Below are positions 16,623 to 24,516 of a DNA stretch of 64,000 bases, one piece after another. The DNA comes from Anaerolentibacter hominis (GTDB lineage: Bacteria > Bacillota > Clostridia > Lachnospirales > Lachnospiraceae). A model generated the notes under the pieces. The model was given only the letters and a program-made list of their open reading frames with translations. It had not been told where the DNA came from and searched no databases. Made by a program: the position numbers and the translations under genes. Within the stretch, counting starts at the first letter, position 1. The number at the start of each line of letters is the position of its first letter. The DNA lies in NCBI RefSeq assembly GCF_032380675.1, contig NZ_JAWDIX010000002.1:1-64000 (forward strand), read 5' to 3'.

Positions 16623-16704
16623 AGAAAGTTTCAAAGTATAGTGACAGCTGTATTTTGAAATTTTTTGCTTTCTAACTTATTCATCGGGAGAGGGGTTTCC
16701 CGGG
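16623..16704 (+). promoter_or_regulatory. Structured leader of the purine permease gene
   Basis: Within the leader, AGAAAG-TTTCAAA (16623-16635) pairs with TTTGAAA (16654-16660) and CTTTCT (16668-16673), with an inner TATAG/CTGTA pairing. A second hairpin, CGGGA/TCCCG, occupies 16685-16702, shortly before the ribosome site GAAGGGGG. Permeases of this family are often under purine riboswitches, but I cannot find the conserved purine-riboswitch core here, so I call only a structured leader. Confidence 0.4.
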
Positions 16705-16727
16705 ATACACTAGAGAAGGGGGTTATT

Positions 16728-18110
16728 ATGTTCGAGAAACTATTTAAACTCAAAGAAAACAAGACGACAGTAAAAACTGAAATTCTTGCGGGCCTTACTA
16801 CTTTTATGACGATGGCCTACATACTGGCAGTCAATCCCAACGTGCTGTCCGCAGCGGGGATGGATTCAGGCGCTGTCTTTACGGCAACGGTTCTGGCATC
16901 CTTTCTGGGTACGCTGTGTATGGCGCTTTTTGCCAACTATCCGTTTGCCCTGGCGCCGGGCATGGGCTTAAATGCCTATTTTGCCTACACGGTAGTGCTG
17001 GGAATGGGATATACCTGGCAGACTGCTCTGGCAGCGGTATTCATTGAAGGTATTATATTTATCATTTTGTCACTTCTGAATGTAAGGGAAGCGATTTTCA
17101 ATGCAATTCCCACCAATCTAAAACATGCGGTAAGCGTCGGCATCGGTCTGTTTATTGCCTTTATCGGCCTGCAGAATGCCAAGATTGTAATCGGCGGCGC
17201 TACGCTGGTACAGCTGTTCTCAGTAGAAAAGTACAACGAAGTGAATGGTGTTGCGGCATCTTTTAATGATGCGGGTATTACCGTACTGCTTGCGGTTATC
17301 GGTATCGTGATCACCGGTTTTCTGGTAATCAAACAGGTGAAGGGAAATATCCTCTGGGGTATTCTTATTACCTGGCTGCTGGGTATTATATGCCAGGTGA
17401 CAGGACTTTATATTCCGAATCCGGATCTGGGCTTTTACAACCTTCTTCCGAGCTTTGCCAACGGCCTTGCGGTTCCAAGTCTTGCGCCGGTTTTCGGACA
17501 GCTGGATTTCTCCGGTATATTCTCTTTGAAATTCATGGTTGTGGTTTTTGCATTCCTGTTTGTGGACATGTTTGATACACTGGGAACCCTGATTGGTGTG
17601 GCTTCCAAGGCAGACATGCTGGATAAAAACGGCAAGCTCCCCAGAATCAAGGGTGCACTTATGGCGGACGCGGTAGCGACGACAGCAGGTGCGGTGCTGG
17701 GTACATCCACTACCACCACGTTTGTGGAAAGTGCATCTGGTGTTTCCGAGGGAGGGCGTACCGGCCTCACATCTCTGACGACCGCAGTTTTGTTTGTGGT
17801 GGCTTTATTCCTGTCACCGATCTTCCTTGCGATTCCTTCCTTTGCAACGGCTCCGGCCTTAGTGATCGTTGGTTTCTATATGCTGGGTTCCGTTGCCAAG
17901 ATTAATTTTGCGGATATGGGTGAAGGCATTCCGGCCTTTATCTGTATTGCTGCTATGCCATTCTTCTACAGCATCTCAGAAGGTATCGCTATGGGCGTTA
18001 TTTCCTATGTAGTGCTGAACCTGATCACCGGCAAGGCAAAGGAGAAGAAGATCAGCATCCTGATGTATGTGCTGGCGGTATTGTTTATATTGAAGTATTT
18101 GTTCCTGTAA
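16728..18110 (+). CDS. NCS2 family purine permease (AzgA/PbuG type)
   Basis: A 460-residue transporter of the nucleobase-cation symporter 2 family, guanine/hypoxanthine branch. The N terminus (KTEILAGLTTFMTMAYILAVNP), then FALAPGMGLNAYFAYTVV, and later FVDMFDTLGTLIGVA and GTSTTTTFVESASGVSEGGRTGL are the diagnostic motifs, including the substrate-site serines and threonines. About 13-14 membrane segments. The ATG at 16728 follows GAAGGGGG; upstream in-frame codons lack a site. Likely imports hypoxanthine, guanine or adenine for salvage. Confidence 0.95.
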   Translation: MFEKLFKLKENKTTVKTEILAGLTTFMTMAYILAVNPNVLSAAGMDSGAVFTATVLASFLGTLCMALFANYPFALAPGMGLNAYFAYTVVLGMGYTWQTALAAVFIEGIIFIILSLLNVREAIFNAIPTNLKHAVSVGIGLFIAFIGLQNAKIVIGGATLVQLFSVEKYNEVNGVAASFNDAGITVLLAVIGIVITGFLVIKQVKGNILWGILITWLLGIICQVTGLYIPNPDLGFYNLLPSFANGLAVPSLAPVFGQLDFSGIFSLKFMVVVFAFLFVDMFDTLGTLIGVASKADMLDKNGKLPRIKGALMADAVATTAGAVLGTSTTTTFVESASGVSEGGRTGLTSLTTAVLFVVALFLSPIFLAIPSFATAPALVIVGFYMLGSVAKINFADMGEGIPAFICIAAMPFFYSISEGIAMGVISYVVLNLITGKAKEKKISILMYVLAVLFILKYLFL

Positions 18111-18211
18111 GAAATAATAAGTGCAGAATCAGGGCCCCGCGTTTTCAAGGCTGTGGGCATACAGCTTTTAGTAGCAAGGACAAATAGAATAATAGTAATC
18201 AAAAAATTAAA

Positions 18212-18265
18212 AAAGCGCTGATGGCTCCTTGTGTACAAGTCATTGGCGCTTTACCTGTTTTTTGT
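18212..18265 (+). terminator. Terminator-like hairpin after the purine permease
   Basis: AAAGCGC (18212-18218) pairs with GCGCTTT (18246-18252), with partial pairing inside, followed by ACCTGTTTTTTG. It is about 100 bases beyond the stop codon. The bases between 18111 and 18211 hold nothing I recognise. Confidence 0.55.
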
Positions 18266-18317
18266 AAATGTTTCATGGTAGAATAAACATAGAAAATGTT
18301 AGAAAAGAGGCGTGAAG

Positions 18318-18654
18318 ATGAGTGATGAATTAATATAACTTCAGAACACCGAAATTATCATGTACCAAACGTGATGATCTAACCCAAATAGATGTCCAGA
18401 TGAGCGGTGAAACTGTCTGGCTTAACAGAGAATAAATGGCTAAGCTGTTTCAGAGAGACAGAAGTGTGATTGGCAAGCATATACTTTTAATAAGTATGGG
18501 TAAAATTTGCCCATACTGCCAAAGATGCCAGAGTATATCAAGTGGATTATTATAATCTGGATGTTATTATTTCTGTCGTATACAGGGTAAAATCTCTGCT
18601 CGTCACGCAGTTCTGCATATGGGCGAATTCTGTACTAAAGGAATATAAAGCGGA
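18318..18654 (+). pseudogene. Decayed RhuM-family gene
   Basis: Remains of a rhuM-type gene, a family of uncertain function found in genomic islands. The intact start MSDELI meets a stop at 18336-18338. After a frameshift, 18385 onward reads QIDVQMSGETVWLNRE, a stop at 18433-18435 where the family has Gln, then MAKLFQRDRSVIGKHI. After another shift, 18542 onward reads VDYYNLDVIISVVYRVKS and TQFCIWANSVLKEY, all matching the family in order. The central linker and the C-terminal half are lost. Several independent lesions show that it is dead. It marks the left part of an AT-rich island. Confidence 0.82.
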
Positions 18655-18700
18655 TAGAGAATCATGACAAATCTGAATTGAGCGAACTGAAAACGGAGGA

Positions 18701-18725
18701 TCTTCTTGATTGAAAGTCAAGAAGA
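18701..18725 (+). other. Hairpin between the rhuM remnant and the caspase module
   Basis: TCTTCTTGA (18701-18709) and TCAAGAAGA (18717-18725) make a perfect nine-base stem with a seven-base loop, 85 bases before the small gene at 18810. No T run follows, so it is not a standard terminator; it could be an operator or a leader hairpin. Confidence 0.35.
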
Positions 18726-18809
18726 AAGAGTTAAGAGAACTATAAATAAAATCATTTCGTATCTGGCTATAAAGCAACTATGATTGTTATCTTTATGGAG
18801 GGATTAATT

Positions 18810-19007
18810 ATGAATAAGTATGAGATTGAGAATGCAATATACAAGGAACTATCTGAAGAACTAAAGAAAATTGGAAAAATGCCTTTTGATAAAGGGTTAC
18901 CTCTATTGCAGCGTGAGGCGTGGCGCCTTGCTGATAAATATGACACGGATGGCAGCAATGTTTTCAATATTCTTATATCCTACATGAATAAGGAGGCAAA
19001 AGAGTGA
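18810..19007 (+). CDS. Small helical protein encoded with a caspase-family protease
   Basis: A 65-residue, highly charged, predicted all-helical protein (IENAIYKELSEELKKIGKM, then LLQREAWRLADKYD and NVFNILISYMNKEAKE). I recognise no family. GGAGGG at 18797-18802 precedes the ATG at 18810. Its TGA overlaps the GTG of the caspase gene (GTGA, 4 bases), so the two are translationally coupled, and the caspase's ribosome site lies within this gene. Small helical effector-associated domains are known to pair with bacterial caspases; this could be such an adaptor, an inhibitor or a sensor. That role is inference only. Confidence 0.72.
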   Translation: MNKYEIENAIYKELSEELKKIGKMPFDKGLPLLQREAWRLADKYDTDGSNVFNILISYMNKEAKE

Positions 19008-20392
19008 ATATACAAAGGGGGCTTGCACTTGTAGTATCGAATGATAAGTATCAATTTTGCAATCAGCTACCTTCATGTAAGAAAGATGGTTACGATATGA
19101 AGGAATCTTTGAGGGTACTTGGGTTTGACATTTTCGCTGCACATGATTTTACTCGTGCCCATTTGTTTGAATTAATAGATCGGTTTATTATTGCCGCAGA
19201 TTCATACTCGACAGTCCTTCTGTATTATTCTGGACATGGTGTTCAGATTGATGGTGAAAACTATATCGTACCGATAGATTGTAAACCAACACCCAATAAA
19301 TCGATCCTTATAAACACAGGTTTAGTCCCAATAAAGATTATTGCTGATTATATGAATGCCCATCCGCAGAGATCAAACATAATTATTTTGGATGCTTGCA
19401 GAACTTCACCGTCATTTACAAAGGATATTTTAAGTGGTGGATTGGCTGAAATAAAATCTGGACGTGGTACATTCATATCCTTTGCTACAGCGCCCAACAC
19501 TGTTGCGATTGGATCACCTTCGCCAGATGAAAACAGTATATTTACAGCTTGCCTGCTTCAGCATATTGATAAACCAAATATCAAAATAGAGGAGTTGTTT
19601 AAACAAGTACGTTCTGATGTAATAATACGAAGTGGAGGAACGCAAAATCCATGGGAAAGCACTTCTCTTACTGATGATTTTTTTTTCAACATAATGTCGG
19701 AGGATCAGATAAATGAAAATATCTATAAGGCAATACGAGATAATAGTTCAGCAGTTAACCTGATATACTTATCAGACTATTACCAGAAACCTATATCAGA
19801 GATTTATAGAATCTATTATCGCCAAAAAAGTGAAAAGCCAGGTGGTATTCACTTTAGTGATAAAGCAGAATTTGAAGCCTACATTTTGCACCAGATACTT
19901 GAACTTGGGTTTGAGTTTAAACATTATCGTTGGATGTATAACAATAAGGCAGTTGTGATGGGAGAATTCTACCACAGGCCTTCCCAAATTGCATTGGAGC
20001 CTTTGGGGAAAGGCATAGATGTAACAATAAACTTATGTGAGCCGCAAATAAATGAAACTGGTTGTGCAATTTCGGGGATAACCAATTTACCATTCAATAC
20101 GAAATTAATGATAAATTTGCAGAATACTAAGTTGAGATATTTTGCTCAATGCAAAGCACAAATACAACAGGATGGAAGTTTTTGTAGTGATTGCTTCACA
20201 TATAATAAAGGGGCTTTCCCGAATGGAGAATATAAAGTGATTATTTCAATGCCTGTTGCCAATGTTCAAACAAAAGATGTACAATCAATCATTGGTGAAA
20301 GAGGTTGTAATCTGATGGGCACTTATGTCAGTTCATCAATAATAAATGGTAAGACCGTGGAATTTCAGCAAATCATCACTATAAAAAATTAA
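19004..20392 (+). CDS. Caspase-family (peptidase C14) protein with C-terminal beta domain
   Basis: A 462-residue protein. Residues 1-231 are a caspase-like fold: GLALVVSNDKY opens the first strand, the catalytic His78 is in VLLYYSGHGVQ and the catalytic Cys132 in IIILDACRTSP; FISFATAPNTVAIG and IFTACLLQHI follow as in bacterial orthocaspases. Both catalytic residues are present, so it is probably an active cysteine protease. Residues 232-300 look helical; from about 330 the sequence alternates strands with turns (GITNLPFNTKLMINL, QQDGSFCSDCF, FPNGEYKVIIS), like an Ig-like or beta-sandwich recognition domain. The start is GTG at 19004 behind AAGGAGG at 18990-18996. No signal peptide, hence cytoplasmic. 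AT-richer than its neighbours and bracketed by a rhuM remnant and an IS remnant: likely acquired. Prokaryotic caspases often act in stress- or phage-triggered cell death. Confidence 0.88.
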   Translation: MNIQRGLALVVSNDKYQFCNQLPSCKKDGYDMKESLRVLGFDIFAAHDFTRAHLFELIDRFIIAADSYSTVLLYYSGHGVQIDGENYIVPIDCKPTPNKSILINTGLVPIKIIADYMNAHPQRSNIIILDACRTSPSFTKDILSGGLAEIKSGRGTFISFATAPNTVAIGSPSPDENSIFTACLLQHIDKPNIKIEELFKQVRSDVIIRSGGTQNPWESTSLTDDFFFNIMSEDQINENIYKAIRDNSSAVNLIYLSDYYQKPISEIYRIYYRQKSEKPGGIHFSDKAEFEAYILHQILELGFEFKHYRWMYNNKAVVMGEFYHRPSQIALEPLGKGIDVTINLCEPQINETGCAISGITNLPFNTKLMINLQNTKLRYFAQCKAQIQQDGSFCSDCFTYNKGAFPNGEYKVIISMPVANVQTKDVQSIIGERGCNLMGTYVSSSIINGKTVEFQQIITIKN

Positions 20393-20574
20393 ATTGTAAT
20401 GTGAGGGCAAAGATAAATCTCAGTTTGCAAGGGTGACTAGTTGTATCTTATTTAGTTATTATGCTATTGTGATTGCATGTGATATTGGCGAATTAATTGA
20501 ATGTCATTAAAACACTAGAATTAAATTTGGTCGAAAACCTATGAAAAAAGTCAAATAAGCATATTATACAAAGG

Positions 20575-20670
20575 ATGCCAGAAAGAAAAGCCTTAACAAC
20601 CTATGTCGGCCCCACTGAAAATACTATTATACCTTATAAGGGCCCTGCGCTTGATATGCTTCAAAAGTAA
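20575..20670 (+). other. Short open frame of uncertain status before the IS remnant
   Basis: Thirty-one codons from ATG 20575 to TAA 20668, reading MPERKALTTYVGPTENTII. The ribosome site is poor (AAAGG touching the ATG). It may be the tail of a lost gene or chance. The rest of 20393-20574 is AT-rich and shows nothing clear. Confidence 0.2.
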
Positions 20671-20673
20671 AGA

Positions 20674-20880
20674 CTGAGTTTAGAAGCAAAGGTCGAGATT
20701 ATACAGGGTTACCTTGAAGGAACCATCACCTTAAGCGAAGTAGCGAGGAGAAGTAGCGTTTCTCGTGATGCAATCGGACAATGGGACCGCAATTACGAAG
20801 CAGACGGACCAGATGCATTTCTATTACATAAGAACCGTGTGTATCCCACGGAACTAAAGCGGCAAGCCGTAGAGGTATGA
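20674..20880 (+). mobile_element. Remnant of an IS3-family (IS150-like) transposase OrfA
   Basis: Sixty-nine codons read LSLEAKVEIIQGYLEGTITL, then SEVARRSSVSRDAIGQWDRNYE, GPDAFLLHKNRVYPTELKRQ and AVEV before a TGA. This is the N-terminal helix-turn-helix of IS150-type OrfA, which binds the insertion-sequence ends. It is cut off at a stop about one third into OrfA, lacks a start codon (a stop precedes it at 20668), and OrfB is absent, so it is inactive. I could not identify terminal inverted repeats. It borders the AT-rich caspase island on the right. Confidence 0.82.
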
Positions 20881-20882
20881 AA

Positions 20883-20909
20883 AGCAGCCAGCAACGCGTA
20901 TGCTGCTGG
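20883..20909. terminator. Hairpin between the IS remnant and pflA
   Basis: CCAGCA (20888-20893) can pair with TGCTGG (20904-20909), or AGCAGC (20883-20888) with GCTGCT (20902-20907). It lies 72 bases beyond the pflA stop (minus strand) and just after the remnant's stop. A weak candidate for ending pflBA transcription. Confidence 0.35.
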
Positions 20910-20980
20910 TCAGTAAATATTTGTATTTTTTCACTGTCCTTTTGACGGGAAGCGGTTCAGTTTTCGCGGGGCCCATTTCA

Positions 20981-21700
20981 TTACTGTTTATACAGTATTT
21001 GATTTATCTCATTTTGTAGAACTGCCACTTCCTCTTCCGAAGCCTCTGTGTATTTGTCAAAGGGAAACGGAATTTTCAGAGCATCGTATTTACTCTTGCA
21101 AAGCTTCCGGAAGGGCAGCAGCTCTGCCTTCTCAATGCAGGCATAGGGCCGGATCAGCTCTGCCAGTTTCTGTATATTTTCTTTGTTGTCATTCAATTCC
21201 GGGACGATAACCTGCCTGATCCAGGTAGGAATATTACGTTTATCCAGCTGCTCCAAAAAGAAAAGAACCGAGTTCAGACTTGCGCCGGTAAAATTCCGAT
21301 AATCTGCTTCCGTGGTCATTTTCATATCCAGCAGACACAGATCAGTAACGCTGAGCAGCCGGGGGAACGATTGCTTCCAGGTATAGCCGCTGGTATCAAG
21401 AGCAGTATGGATACCGGCCTCCCGGCAAAGCGTAAATAATTCCGTGACGAATTCTGCCTGGAGAAGAGCCTCTCCTCCCGATACCGTCACACCGCCTTCT
21501 CTGCCGAAGTAACTGCGGTAACGCAGTATTTTGGAAAGCAGCTCTTCGGCGGAGAAGAGTGTACCGGCGTTCGGGTCCCAGGCATCCGGATTATGGCAAT
21601 AACCACAGCGCAGGGGACAGCCCTGCATAAAAATAACAAAGCGGATTCCAGGGCCGTCCAGAGTTCCCAGGCTCTGAAAAGAATGTATACGACCGTTCAT
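20981..21700 (-). CDS. pflA: Pyruvate formate-lyase-activating enzyme
   Basis: A radical-SAM enzyme of 239 residues that uses a 4Fe-4S cluster and S-adenosylmethionine to create the glycyl radical on PflB. The cluster motif C-x3-C-x2-C is Cys28, Cys32, Cys35 (MQGCPLRCGYCHNPD), and GGVTVSGGEALLQ is the family's GGE motif for methionine binding. The start at 21700 follows AAAGGAAG; an in-frame ATG eight codons upstream has no site. It lies 51 bases after pflB on the same strand, so substrate and activase are co-expressed. Oxygen-sensitive, cytoplasmic. Confidence 0.96.
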   Translation of the reverse strand: MNGRIHSFQSLGTLDGPGIRFVIFMQGCPLRCGYCHNPDAWDPNAGTLFSAEELLSKILRYRSYFGREGGVTVSGGEALLQAEFVTELFTLCREAGIHTALDTSGYTWKQSFPRLLSVTDLCLLDMKMTTEADYRNFTGASLNSVLFFLEQLDKRNIPTWIRQVIVPELNDNKENIQKLAELIRPYACIEKAELLPFRKLCKSKYDALKIPFPFDKYTEASEEEVAVLQNEINQILYKQ

Positions 21701-21751
21701 AGAAGCTCTTCCTTTCTGAGACATACAGTTACCATGCTGGACTGCCGCCGC

Positions 21752-23980
21752 CTAAACTGCTTCATGGAAGGTGCGGCTGATAACTTCCCGCTGCTGTTCC
21801 TTAGAAAGCTTGTGGAAGTTTACCGCGTATCCGGAGACACGTATGGTCAGGTTCGGATATTTGGACGGGTCTTCATAAGCCTCCATGAGCATACTTTTAT
21901 TCATCACATTGACATTGATGTGATGAGCCATCTGCTGAAAATACCCGTCCAGGATTCCGGTCAGATTCTGAATCTGATCTTCACGGGAGCGTCCCAGGGC
22001 GGAGGGGATGATAGAAAATGTATTGGAAATACCATCCCGGCAGCAGGAATAGTCCAGTTTTGCAATGGAATTCAGGGAGGCCAGGGCCCCATTCGTTTCC
22101 CGGTTATGCATCGGGTTTGCACCGGGGGCAAATGGCTCCCCTTTCTTTCGGCCGTCCGGGGTTGAGCCCGTCTTTTTGCCGTATACGACGTTGGATGTTA
22201 TGGTGAGTACGGACAGCGTATGTATCGCATCCCGGTAGGCAGGAGTTTTCTTTAATTCTGTAATTACATCCTCCAGAATGTCCCGGGCGATACCGTCCAC
22301 CCGGTCATCATCATTTCCAAATTTCGGGAAATCCCCTTCTGTCTTAAAATCACAGATATAGCCATCCTGATCCCTGATAACAGATACCTTTCCGTAGCGA
22401 ATGGCGGAGAGGGAGTCTGCGATAACGGAGAGGCCTGCCACGCCAAAGGCCATGAAGCGCTCTACTTCCGTATCGTGAAGAGCCATCTGGGTCTTTTCAT
22501 AGGCGTATTTATCGTGCATATAATGGATCACGTTCATGGTATTGACGTACAAATTGCAGAGCCACTCTTTGTAGTTCTCAAAACGTTCCATTACGGTATT
22601 GTAATCCAGGGTTTCTTCCGGGTATACTTCCATTTTCGGGCCGATATCCATACCTGTCATCTGATCGTGGCCGCCGTTTAATGCCAGGAGCAAAAGCTTC
22701 GGCAGATTACATCTGGCGCCAAAGAACTGCATCTGTTTTCCGATCTTCATGGCGGAGACACAGCAGGCGATGCCGTAATCATCTCCGTAATACGACCGCA
22801 TCAGATCATCATTTTCATACTGTATGGAACAGGTGTCGACAGATACCTGGCTGCAATATGTTTTAAATCCTTCCGGAAGCTGTTTTGACCACAGAATCGT
22901 CAGGTTCGGTTCCGGGGAGGAACCCAGAGTGTAGAGTGTGTTAATCATACGGAAGGAATTTTTTGTAACCAGTGTCCGGCCGTCTTCCCCCATGCCTCCC
23001 ACGCTCTCGGTGATCCACATGGGATCTCCGCCGAAGAGCTCATTATATTCCGGAGTGCGCAGGTGTCTAGCCATACGCAGTTTCATGACAAAGTCATCCA
23101 TCAGTTCCTGGGCTCCGGCTTCGTCCAGCAATCCGTTTTTCATATCCCGCTGGATATAGATATCTAGAAATGTACTGACCCGTCCCAGAGACATGGCGGC
23201 ACCGTTCTGTTCTTTAATGGATGCCAGATAGGCAAAGTAGGTCCACTGCAGCGCCTCCCTGGCATTGGAAGCCGGCCGGCTGATATCGATTCCGTAGAGC
23301 GCAGCCATTTCTTTCGTCAGATTTAAAAAGGTAATCTGCTGGTAAAGCTCCTCGCTGAGCCGGATATTGTCCACATCCATCAGTTTTCTGCCAAGTTTGT
23401 TTTTATCTTTCTGCTTTTCAGCAATCAGGTAATCTGCCCCATAGAGCGCCATTCTCCGGTAATCGCCGATAATCCTTCCCCTGCCGTAAGCGTCCGGAAG
23501 GCCTGTGATAATCCCGATTTTCCGCGCCAGACGCATGTCATCTGTATAAACGCGGAAGACACCGTCATTGTGAGTCGTGCGGTATTTAAATTCTGTCTCC
23601 AGATGCTCCGACATTTCGTGACCGTAGGCTCTGCAGGCATTTCTTGCCATACGGATTCCGCCGAAGGGGTTGACCCCTCTTTTTAAGGGTGCGTCTGTCT
23701 GAAGTCCCACGATCAGCTCTTTTTCCTTATCCAGATAGCCTGGTTTATAGTTGACAAGGGAACTGGCGTGCTCTACGTCGATATCCAGAACACCGCCTTT
23801 TTCCTGTTCCTGTCTGAATAGATCATTTAATTCGGCCATCAATTCTGAGGTACGTTTGGTAGGGCCGGATAAAAAAGAGGAATCGCCGGTGTACGGCTCA
23901 TAGTTGTTCTGGATAAAATCCCGTACATTGATTTCTTCCTGCCAGCAGCCGGTGTTAAATCCGTTCCATTCTTTAAACAT
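21752..23980 (-). CDS. pflB: Formate C-acetyltransferase (pyruvate formate-lyase)
   Basis: Glycyl-radical enzyme that converts pyruvate and CoA to acetyl-CoA and formate during anaerobic growth. The 742-residue protein has the active-site Cys-Cys pair in DDYGIACCVSAMK and the radical-bearing glycine (about Gly717) in RVSGYAVNF near the C terminus, both exact; length and N-terminal FKEWNGFNTG are typical. The start at 23980 follows GGAGG (the annotated upstream Met at 23992 belongs to the ribosome site itself). Preceded by a consensus promoter (24232-24260) and a leader of about 245 bases with several hairpins. Its activase follows directly. Confidence 0.97.
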   Translation of the reverse strand: MFKEWNGFNTGCWQEEINVRDFIQNNYEPYTGDSSFLSGPTKRTSELMAELNDLFRQEQEKGGVLDIDVEHASSLVNYKPGYLDKEKELIVGLQTDAPLKRGVNPFGGIRMARNACRAYGHEMSEHLETEFKYRTTHNDGVFRVYTDDMRLARKIGIITGLPDAYGRGRIIGDYRRMALYGADYLIAEKQKDKNKLGRKLMDVDNIRLSEELYQQITFLNLTKEMAALYGIDISRPASNAREALQWTYFAYLASIKEQNGAAMSLGRVSTFLDIYIQRDMKNGLLDEAGAQELMDDFVMKLRMARHLRTPEYNELFGGDPMWITESVGGMGEDGRTLVTKNSFRMINTLYTLGSSPEPNLTILWSKQLPEGFKTYCSQVSVDTCSIQYENDDLMRSYYGDDYGIACCVSAMKIGKQMQFFGARCNLPKLLLLALNGGHDQMTGMDIGPKMEVYPEETLDYNTVMERFENYKEWLCNLYVNTMNVIHYMHDKYAYEKTQMALHDTEVERFMAFGVAGLSVIADSLSAIRYGKVSVIRDQDGYICDFKTEGDFPKFGNDDDRVDGIARDILEDVITELKKTPAYRDAIHTLSVLTITSNVVYGKKTGSTPDGRKKGEPFAPGANPMHNRETNGALASLNSIAKLDYSCCRDGISNTFSIIPSALGRSREDQIQNLTGILDGYFQQMAHHINVNVMNKSMLMEAYEDPSKYPNLTIRVSGYAVNFHKLSKEQQREVISRTFHEAV

Positions 23981-24040
23981 AATTTCCTCCATTCCGAAGC
24001 GTTTTACTTAGGACTGCCTTTTTCCCTCCTGGATAAATTC

Positions 24041-24151
24041 AAGTACGCCTCAGCGTACTTGCTGCGAGCCGCATGCCATGCTTTGCATGACATAATACAT
24101 CGATAAATCCGGACACAGAAAAAGGCAATCCTGACTATAGTCAGAATTGCC
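24041..24151 (-). promoter_or_regulatory. Hairpin-rich leader of the pflBA operon
   Basis: Three hairpins lie in the untranslated leader: AAGTACGC/GCGTACTT (24041-24048, 24053-24060, four-base loop); an ATG-CATGC/GCATG-CAT stem (24073-24093); and GGCAAT-CTGAC/GTCAG-ATTGCC (24124-24151, TATA loop, one C-A mismatch). Their number and strength suggest RNA-level control or mRNA stabilisation. I match them to no known riboswitch. Confidence 0.5.
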
Positions 24152-24231
24152 CAGACGGTCGACATCATACCTTCTATGCTTCCTTGTGGTGTGCTCCACA
24201 ATTATCCGTCAGTCACATAGAATCTGGATTT

Positions 24232-24260
24232 AGTATAAGGGAGGAGGGAGGGGTTGTCAA
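24232..24260 (-). promoter_or_regulatory. Promoter of the pflBA operon
   Basis: On the minus strand: TTGACA (24260-24255), a 17-base spacer and TATACT (24237-24232). Near-consensus sigma-A promoter about 250 bases before the pflB start. Confidence 0.8.
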
Positions 24261-24269
24261 GGGAAAAGG

Positions 24270-24509
24270 AAAAATGAAGAGTGAAAAATGAAAAACGGAA
24301 AGAGAGAGTGACGATAAAGGAAGAAGGAAGAGCAATGAAAAGAATAGTGAAGAGTGAAAAATGAAGAACGGAAGGGAAAGTGAAAGAGTGTAGAGGGCAA
24401 TGAAAAGAATAGTGAAGAATGAATAATGAAAAACGAGATGGAAAGATTATGGGTAAATTAATAAGTATGAAAGAAGAGTTGCTTACCGTTATTCACTATT
24501 CATTCTTCC
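24270..24509. repeat. Purine-rich direct repeats with an inverted copy
   Basis: A unit containing GCAATGAAAAGAATAGTGAA and a following AATGAA.AACG block occurs at 24332-24370 and 24397-24435 (65 bases apart). A partial copy lies at 24277-24300 and an inverted copy at 24487-24509. The stretch is non-coding, separates the pfl promoter from the CDF gene's 3' end, and could fold back on the inverted copy. Likely a dispersed intergenic repeat. Confidence 0.6.
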
Positions 24510-24516
24510 CTATCGG

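Noticed and set aside
16611..16727. Classical purine riboswitch
   Set aside because: The conserved three-way-junction core sequences are not visible, although the downstream gene would suit one.
20674..20880. Intact insertion sequence
   Set aside because: Only the first part of OrfA remains, without a start codon, OrfB or visible terminal inverted repeats.
24004..24201. Minus-strand open frame of 65 codons in the pflB leader
   Set aside because: It overlaps all three hairpins, begins inside the leader without a ribosome site and has no recognisable protein pattern.
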